Source of the DNA: Phoronis australis
Lineage: Eukaryota > Phoronida > Phoronidae
Assembly: GCA_002633005.1 (NCBI GenBank)
Contig: NMRA01000003.1
Coordinates: 2,102,727-2,166,726 of the forward strand
DNA: 64,000 nt
Reading direction: 5' to 3'
A model generated the notes under the pieces. The model saw only the letters and a list, made by a program, of their open reading frames with translations, made no database searches and was not told the DNA's origin. The translations under genes and the position numbers were made by a program. How positions within the stretch are numbered: position 1 is the stretch's first letter; every line of letters begins with the position of its first letter. Below, piece by piece: positions 58,901-64,000 of the stretch.

Positions 58901-61900
58901 ACAATGCGTCCACATGTAAATATGTGAGCCATCTTACTGTCTTCAATTATGTGGTCCAGTCCATTCAGTAGCCTGAGTTCCTCTGTGAACCAGTCACCTG
59001 CCTTTTTGGATGTTAAACTCAGCAGGGCCTCCATGGCCAAGTAGTTGGTCTGTAAATAATGAACATTGATTTAGAAAGCAAATTATAGACCTTTTCTGTG
59101 CACCCCAGGAGCAACGCTACATACGCACGCACACACGCACCCACACACACCCACATACCCTCCTTAAACCCACAGCTGACTCAGACCCAGATGCGGTGGC
59201 TTGTAAAACATCTGAAAGGTGAATTTCTTTCACTTTTTCCTTGTTTAATCATAGTTACTCAGTAATAGTCTATAGTTTATCCAGGCGTACATTCATCCAA
59301 TCATGAAGTTCATCAGCAACATACCATTTTTCTCCTTCGTTAGCTGTAAATTCTTGACCTGCATTGCAAGAGCCCTAAGTTCACCGTAAAACCACATTAA
59401 TGATTTTGCTCACAACCAACGCTTGTGGGACAAAGATGGCAGATGATCGTCTTTACTGGTTTCCATGAAATATCGGAACAATCCACTTCCCACCATTCCC
59501 TGTCAAGATGGCTACTGTAACGAATTCAGCTCGAGACCCACCATCTTGACAGGGAATTTCAGGCCATTTTGTCGGATTATTTTTGGCGATTATTATATCG
59601 TACATTCTAGCCATTATAAGACAACATGGTTTAACTGGCAATGAGCGTATTCACACTTCAAAACAGCCATGGGCTCATCACATTGGACTTAGTACAAACT
59701 CATCCACCCATTCTCTCTGCCATATCTTCCCACACTCACATACTATTAGTTATCTTCTTCTTCTGAACTTGTCCATCAAACCCCAGAGTTTAGAAGTGTT
59801 CTATGATTTTCAAGGTCATTCCACACAACACATAGTACAGCACATCACATTACAAAGCACCCGTTGAACTTACTGATATGCGTGTGAGGTCAAGATCTTT
59901 AGCTCCACCCTCCTTCTGCAAAGTCTCACAAATAGTGGCTACTTTCTCTCTGGTTCTCTCATAGTCTTTATCATCACTGGCCTTGCGCCTACTGTTGACT
60001 ATTGGCTTGGAGCCTGATTTGTGGTTACTAACGCTCAACAATCTGAGCATGAGCTGGAGACTAGCTTTGTCTAGGTCCATGTTGAGCCGGTCTCGGCTCA
60101 TCATGTACATGACGAGGCCAACACACAGAGCCAAAGACTGGAACAAACAAAGAAAAATCAAATGATACAAGCTGCGTCATTTAGATCTTGGAAAAGCGCA
60201 TATGAAAGACAACAGCAGTATACTGTTGCAAGGCAGTGCTGCTCAGAAATAAATATAACCAGCTTTTGCGAATTAGAGATGTAGATTCTGGAGAAATGCA
60301 AAAAGCATAAATCTTCAAAAGTGAATAGAAAGCTGGTTACAAAACCATGCATTGTGCGAAACTTTCCAAAACAGAGCAGAAAACTGACAGATATAATACT
60401 TTTGCGCTCTCGGGTACTTTCACCGTGCCCTTTCCACCGAGACGTTTACTTATAACATAAACTATAACTTACTGAGTATGATGAAGCATCGTGTAGGAGA
60501 GCAAATATCTTGACCAACGTGCCATGAGCTCGCAGGTGCATGCGGAATGCTGGCATAGTGCACTTCTGGGCCAGACTGATTGTACTGCAATACAAGCATT
60601 CGCACATTATGACTGCTGAAATTATCACTCAGACTTAAAGGTTTAGATAAGAAGACAAAGTGTAACCGATGGGAAACAGGGCCACCAAGTGACTACAGTG
60701 ATATATTCCTAAAGTTCATTGGGTCAATATGCAGTTTTGGTTGAGTTTTAATTAATAACATTTAAGTTGGTGTTTTCCACTAAAAACGATTGGAAGTCAG
60801 TCAAGGGAGAAAAGGGGTGATGCTTATTTCTAAAAAGCTTATGAAAATTGTTTTTGACAAATTTATTATTTTTTAATTAAAATTAACATGTGGCTGAAAA
60901 CAATGTGTAAGCAGCTTGTCTCTAATTTAGAGCTTTAAATAGTACTTCTGGAAGCCTTGTCACAAGGCACTGAATGTATACAGTTCAGGTCCCAACAAAA
61001 TGCAATTCTAATGTTAGTACCATGAACATGCCAGGACATGGTGGATGTTGACTACTTGAATTGGATTAGCTTTTGTGGTTGTTCAACAACTACTCGAAAA
61101 ACATAAATAACAAATGAGCCCCTTATCCAAGCGATGGAAGTGGTCACTGGAATCTGGGACCAATATATCCAACCAATTTTACAGTCATTTAAAAGTAAAT
61201 CATGTTATGTGCAGGCTTTGGAGGATGCCAGACGAAAAATGACAAATGATTTTGACAATGGCAATGTTAAAATTATCCACGGCTGTCCTTCAAACAGTAT
61301 TAGGAGTTTATCATGTAGAATATGAAATTAAAAGACCTCATCTTCCAAACAGAAAGACAGATCTAGCAGCAGATGAGGCATGGAGCTGATGGCATAAACC
61401 TTAGCCAGAAAATTTTTGCTTTGAACTTTTATCGAGAAAAATTTTGTCATTTTTCTGAATACAGTAGCAATATGGAAATCAGCGGTGCATGAAAACCAGT
61501 GGATCATATCAAATTTTGACCAGACAGTATCGCCTAAGCGGAGGTAAAGCAAGAATTGTGCGTTACACTATAGATGTTCTATTACACAGCATGCTCCAAT
61601 GATACTCTACTGCCTTCACCACATTGTCTCCAGCTCATGGCATACCAGTGTTCCCAAGCTCCTGATCAACAATGCAATGCTTCAAATTATGCCATGTGAA
61701 CATCGCATTACACAACGGAGTGCCGGAGACAATGTCAGTGGAGGCAATAAAGCCGTACTGAAGCATCACATTCAACAAAAAGATTTTTAAAGTTAAGCAA
61801 ATTAAAGGAAAACATGCCACTCAAACACTCCAATGCGATAAACTATTAGAATTGAAATACCTAGTAATGGCAATGATGCACCTGGGACGAGCTGGCTTGC

Positions 61901-63253
61901 TAATACTTACCTGAGACACCTGACTGAAATAGACTGGCTATTATTCATGCCATCCATAATGTACTCCAAGTCATCCTCAAACTCCTGTGCTTCTCCCCTC
62001 TCTTGACACTCATGCGCCTCTTGTACATTGCGCACTACTGTGAACAGCTGTGGAAAGCAATACCGAGTTAAACAGACTGACTTCACACGCACAAGGCAGT
62101 ACATGTCTACAAGAAATAGATTTAACACAGAGCAAGAAACAGCAAGACGATGCTATTATACAGACTATAAAACGGACTTCTTCTCCAGCAACAGGCCTGT
62201 CCTTCGGTCTTAGTAAACCCCTTAGTGTGAGCGACTGCAGTGCTTCTAGTGAAAGTATCAATTAGCGTGGTAATGTAATGGTAAGATTATCAAGCAATTA
62301 GGATGTAAATGGAAGTAGATTCAAGGCAAACATTTTTATGACACTATGACCAGGCAGTCACCAGTCTCAAAATGCCACAATCCTGCCATCAAAATTGCAG
62401 CACCAGATCCATAAAGTTGGTGGGCTCGTGTTTGACGAACAACACAACTAAAATTCCAATTAAACTATTGTTTACATGTTATACATGGAAAGGAATCATG
62501 TTACTGATACAAAAGGAACCTGGTCTTTGTCATTTACCCGGGGAGTCCTTCTTCTAGAGAAAATAGGACATCTACATGAACACGATGCAGAATTCAACGT
62601 ACTGCACTTGTTTACATATGTTGCATTCTGGGAAATATAGGTCATGTGGCTCTTTTTAAAGTGAGTGAATAGTTACTGGTCATGAATGCAAGACTACCTA
62701 CTTTTGTCAAAGTTAATTTTTGTCGATTAAAACTAGATTTCACCCTGCTTAGCTGGCTATAAAACGGAAATCAAATTCAACCTTCTACTCCAATAACATC
62801 CGTTTAGTCCATACCGTGATAGGATTCTACTTCTGTTACCAACAAAAACATCGAAACCATCAGCGACTCAAGAGGACGCCTCACTATTTATTGGGGTTTG
62901 CCCACCCTGTGAATTCAGGAATAACACATTGCCTGTGACTTGAGCTGGTTATGGAAATGGAATTCTCTCACGATAAGGAATATTATGAGACGTGTTATTG
63001 AGAGTAAAAGGTCTACTTCATCTTTTCTTTTAGTCGGGCAACTTTCCAACTAATCGCAACGTCCAAATGTTTCTGACATTTCTTTTCCTCTTACCTGCTT
63101 TTGGTCTTTGTTCACCTTGACTGCTGTTTTGGGTTCCACTAGCCCTCCTCTCTTTGGCCACGTCACAGTTCTCTTCAAGGTTGGTGTCTCCTCAAAATTG
63201 GCATCAAACACATCGTCACTAGAGGGCACAGTCTGTGAGGTTGATGGTTCACT
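49890..63253 (-). CDS. WAPL: WAPL cohesin-release factor, C-terminal part, 14 exons (partial gene)
   Basis: WAPL works in the nucleus with PDS5 to open the cohesin ring at the SMC3-kleisin gate, removing cohesin from chromatin in interphase and prophase. The fourteen exons listed separately translate to 602 residues plus stop and align end to end with the C-terminal half of vertebrate WAPL as I remember it, essentially the helical WAPL domain. Landmarks in order are [117 protein letters not shown] and KFLSFISLT. Exon lengths sum to 1,809 nt, divisible by three, with GT/AG at every border. The N-terminal part, which in vertebrates carries the FGF motifs that bind PDS5, lies outside the window. 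The 5' end and the polyadenylation site are not determined. The sequence shows no frameshift or premature stop, so the gene looks functional. Confidence 0.95.
50787..50882 (-). CDS. WAPL: WAPL exon m
   Basis: This 96-nt exon is phase 0 at both ends, with acceptor gctgtttcag and donor TTAACG|gtaagt. It encodes [19 protein letters not shown], then [13 protein letters not shown], aligning with vertebrate [20 protein letters not shown] and LSFMNLT. Confidence 0.95.
51249..51337 (-). CDS. WAPL: WAPL exon l
   Basis: This 89-nt exon has acceptor actttgttacag and donor AACAGG|gtatgt. It encodes [20 protein letters not shown] and IGCLIQGNR, matching vertebrate [20 protein letters not shown]. It is too short to stand out as an ORF and was found by searching for this motif. 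Confidence 0.95.
51500..53290 (+). mobile_element. Modular dispersed repeat, longer composite copy, in WAPL intron
   Basis: The left end (AACAACGTGGAGCATTGAAA) and the modules match the 57.7-58.9 kb copy. It continues for about 1.8 kb with at least ten modules, and CACATATAAATATGTGGG-type end sequence occurs at about 52,632, with a similar end near 53,270. This suggests two copies in tandem or one expanded copy. Motif cores occur at 51,591, 51,710, 51,747, 51,910, about 52,037, 52,171, 52,325, 52,470, about 52,686, 52,821, 52,947 and 53,093. The short reading frames across it are chance. Confidence 0.7.
53673..53877 (-). CDS. WAPL: WAPL exon k
   Basis: This 205-nt exon has acceptor ctttgttgcag and donor GAAG|gtaagc. 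It encodes [17 protein letters not shown], then [19 protein letters not shown] and an acidic loop ending VDLTE. The counterpart in vertebrates reads KSGEWQETSGEIQWVS. The acidic loop differs in length between animals. Confidence 0.95.
54339..54473 (-). CDS. WAPL: WAPL exon j
   Basis: This 135-nt exon is phase 0 at both ends, with acceptor gttttag and donor GTGCAG|gtgatt. It encodes [20 protein letters not shown], a Ser/Thr-rich acidic stretch, and [13 protein letters not shown] is nearly invariant in animal WAPL. Confidence 0.95.
54879..54994 (-). CDS. WAPL: WAPL exon i
   Basis: This 116-nt exon has acceptor gcctttacag and donor GTTCTG|gtatgg. It completes a split codon with two bases and ends in phase 0. 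It encodes [20 protein letters not shown], then [18 protein letters not shown], aligning with vertebrate [20 protein letters not shown] and RFDIRVL. Confidence 0.95.
55525..55658 (-). CDS. WAPL: WAPL exon h
   Basis: This 134-nt exon has acceptor atttaccatag and donor AATG|gtaagt. It encodes [14 protein letters not shown], then [20 protein letters not shown] and LTHDN, aligning with vertebrate [21 protein letters not shown]. Confidence 0.93.
55964..56182 (+). repeat. 27-bp minisatellite, about 8 units, touching the WAPL exon g donor
   Basis: A 27-bp unit of the form TAGCAAACCAATACAAAACA plus CAAGCCA is repeated about eight times with few substitutions. The last unit ends at the splice donor of WAPL exon g (56,187). 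Because 27 is divisible by three, three minus frames read 9-residue repeats (for example YWFAMACVL). These are not proteins. An (AAAAC)n run at 55,917-55,943 borders it. Confidence 0.95.
56188..56264 (-). CDS. WAPL: WAPL exon g
   Basis: This 77-nt exon has acceptor tctttgcag and ends two bases into a codon at TGCAG|gtgcgc. It encodes [20 protein letters not shown] and IRAVC, aligning with vertebrate [20 protein letters not shown]. The donor is immediately followed by a 27-bp tandem repeat, so donor positions beyond +6 lie in repeat sequence. Confidence 0.9.
57110..57216 (-). CDS. WAPL: WAPL exon f
   Basis: This 107-nt exon starts by completing a codon with two bases after acceptor ttgctgcag and ends in phase 0 at GAAAAT|gtaggt. 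It encodes an acidic stretch (DEGAQDLDD) then [16 protein letters not shown]. Upstream phase rules out the nearby AG at ttcacag, which would put the codon series out of frame. Confidence 0.85.
57678..58928 (+). mobile_element. Modular dispersed repeat, apparently full-length copy, in WAPL intron
   Basis: About 1.25 kb. The left end has the form CAAGAGCAACGCAGAGCG and the right end is an AT-rich short palindrome (CACATGTAAATATGTG). Inside, eight related modules each carry a CCACTAGGTGGC-like core at 57,761, 57,877, 58,013, 58,164, 58,310, 58,452, 58,599 and 58,743. Spacing is 116-151 bp, mostly about 145. Every module also carries variants of CCAAATTTCATGAAAATCC and GGAGATACAG. No long ORF is present, so it is non-autonomous. 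The right end stops about 10 bp from the WAPL exon e splice donor. Confidence 0.75.
58938..59049 (-). CDS. WAPL: WAPL exon e
   Basis: This 112-nt exon starts in phase 0 after acceptor tatttacag and ends one base into a codon at GACA|gtaaga. It encodes [20 protein letters not shown] and [16 protein letters not shown]. The end of a dispersed repeat lies about 12 bp inside the intron beyond the donor. Reading past the donor gives a spurious extension into that repeat. Confidence 0.95.
59495..59557. repeat. Perfect 17-bp inverted repeat (hairpin) in WAPL intron
   Basis: ATTCCCTGTCAAGATGG at 59,495-59,511 is exactly complementary to 59,541-59,557, with a 29-nt loop. It lies in the intron between WAPL exons d and e. 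Confidence 0.85.
59874..60137 (-). CDS. WAPL: WAPL exon d
   Basis: This 264-nt exon is phase 0 at both ends, with acceptor tttgttccag and donor ATATCA|gtaagt. It encodes [20 protein letters not shown] and [15 protein letters not shown], a charged Ser/Lys-rich loop, then [10 protein letters not shown] and [17 protein letters not shown] is a WAPL signature. The charged loop is longer than I recall in vertebrate WAPL. Confidence 0.94.
60473..60584 (-). CDS. WAPL: WAPL exon c
   Basis: This 112-nt exon completes the split codon with one base and ends in phase 0 at TACTCA|gtaagt. It encodes [20 protein letters not shown] followed by [13 protein letters not shown], corresponding to the vertebrate LVTKCMTPGFRMQFRAHGT helix. 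Confidence 0.93.
61911..62047 (-). CDS. WAPL: WAPL exon b, start of WAPL domain
   Basis: This 137-nt exon begins in phase 0 after acceptor tttccacag and ends two bases into a codon at CTCAG|gtaagt. It encodes [13 protein letters not shown], then [16 protein letters not shown] and SISVRCL, the first conserved helices of the WAPL domain (vertebrate counterpart ELFTVVRSV...GEAQEFADDIDYILDG). Confidence 0.93.
63095..63253 (-). CDS. WAPL: WAPL exon a (first secure exon in window)
   Basis: This 159-nt exon is phase 0 at both ends, with acceptor ttgccag and donor CAG|gtaaga. It encodes an acidic Ser/Thr-rich linker followed by [20 protein letters not shown] and a basic tail. This is the segment just before the WAPL domain. 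The coding strand contains the reverse complement of TCACTAGAGGGC, one mismatch from the CTCF-type core discussed in the findings. Confidence 0.85.
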
Positions 63254-63778
63254 CTGGCAATAATATGCAAAATAATATGTTTAGAATGCTACGCACAAAA
63301 CACTAGACTACACATACTGCCTGAAGTCTCAAAGCAGGAATATTCCTGGACAGCGCCTTAGCATGACGCAAGAACACTGCAGCAGTGCACCCCCTGGGCG
63401 CATCTTTTCAAATGCAACTCTTCCAAAAATGGAAGATTGCTCTCAACTTACAGCCAGTCCCATAAAACATGACTCTGTTTTCATTTCGATTGGCCTTGGG
63501 GTTTCTGTTTCATAAGTTACCACTATAATTACACTAAGTCTGCCGGGCACAACTTTTTGAAAACAGGCTTTTATCATCAGGTTTGCCCAAAGGACAAAGG
63601 TTCAAAGCTGTTCAGGAATATCCCTGCTCAAAGTGATATGAAATTAAAGTTGAATAATTTCCTGATAATAATAAACACATTCATGGAAACGCCACATTTG
63701 AACTGGCAAAATTCCTTGGTCGTCAAACGCAAAATGGGGTCACGAAAAAGGAAAACCTATGTGCGTCGACTTTCTTAC

Positions 63779-63985
63779 CTTTCTCCCTTTTGACAAAACC
63801 CCCTGCTGTTTGACAGTTCTCACGTGTTGGGTCACTTGTGTTTTCCCATTCAGCAACAGAATTAGTTGCTGTTGCCACCATTGGGGAGTTTCCCCATGTT
63901 CAACTGAACATTTCCCCCCAGCTCCATTACTTCCAGATGTAGTTTGATTGACGGTGACTTTGAGGAGATTTGGTGATTTTTACGT
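63779..63985 (-). CDS. Possible upstream WAPL exon (uncertain)
   Basis: A reading frame stays open for about 69 codons and ends at a strong donor (AAAG followed by gtaaga at 63,778). It ends in phase 0, the phase needed to join the exon starting at 63,253. The Gln- and Ser-rich translation would suit the disordered N-terminal half of WAPL, but I recognise no conserved motif and see no good acceptor. A second frame also looks protein-like, but joining it would create a stop at the next exon. The left boundary given is only where the frame opens. Confidence 0.3.
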
Positions 63986-64000
63986 TACCAAACAAACTCT

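Overview
This is eukaryotic, almost certainly metazoan, nuclear DNA. It is AT-rich, full of short interspersed repeats and microsatellites, and its coding sequence is split into small exons with GT-AG introns. It holds no prokaryotic operons, viral genes or CRISPR arrays. The gene content and repeat style (terminal-inverted-repeat MITEs, foldback elements, a modular repeat with regularly spaced motifs) suggest a marine invertebrate, perhaps a deuterostome. The sequence alone does not settle the phylum.

The one securely identified gene is the 3' half of WAPL, the cohesin-release factor. It lies on the minus strand between 63,253 and the stop codon at 49,890. I could trace fourteen coding exons by eye. 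Every junction has GT/AG borders, all phases are compatible, and the exons sum to 1,809 nt (602 residues plus stop). The N-terminal half lies beyond the right edge, apart from one uncertain exon near 63.8-64.0 kb. Its introns hold two copies of a modular repeat (51.5-53.3 kb and 57.7-58.9 kb), a 27-bp minisatellite touching a splice donor (56.0-56.2 kb) and a perfect 17-bp-stem hairpin (59.5 kb).

Downstream of WAPL, 1-49.9 kb is gene-poor. On the minus strand between 45.3 and 40.8 kb three short exons join in compatible phases and encode a Cys-rich, apparently extracellular segment of an unrecognised protein. Two further possible exons and a polyadenylation signal would end that gene near 37.85 kb. 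A second possible 3' gene end lies at 24.4-23.7 kb (an ankyrin-like exon, a last exon and AATAAA). Isolated exon candidates lie at 34.1, 8.2 and 4.8 kb (minus) and at 16.7, 20.3 and 28.2 kb (plus). These singletons are weak: this much AT-rich sequence will give some by chance.

Most of the rest is repeats. There are TIR or foldback elements at 4.6-5.7, 6.0-6.85, 19.4-20.9 and 41.5-42.0 kb; MITEs at 3.9, 24.8, 35.9, 44.85, 45.3 and 46.5 kb; hAT-like GC-rich ends at 38.9 and 42.3-43.3 kb; a 16-bp satellite of about 57 units at 28.5-29.5 kb; and tRNA-derived SINE-like pieces at 42.5 and possibly 31.2 kb. An 88-base N gap lies at 40,867-40,954.

The most interesting pattern is the modular repeat in the WAPL introns. 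It carries a CTCF-like core motif, always in the same orientation, at roughly 145-bp intervals. WAPL is the factor that unloads cohesin from chromatin, so this placement merits testing, though it may be coincidence.
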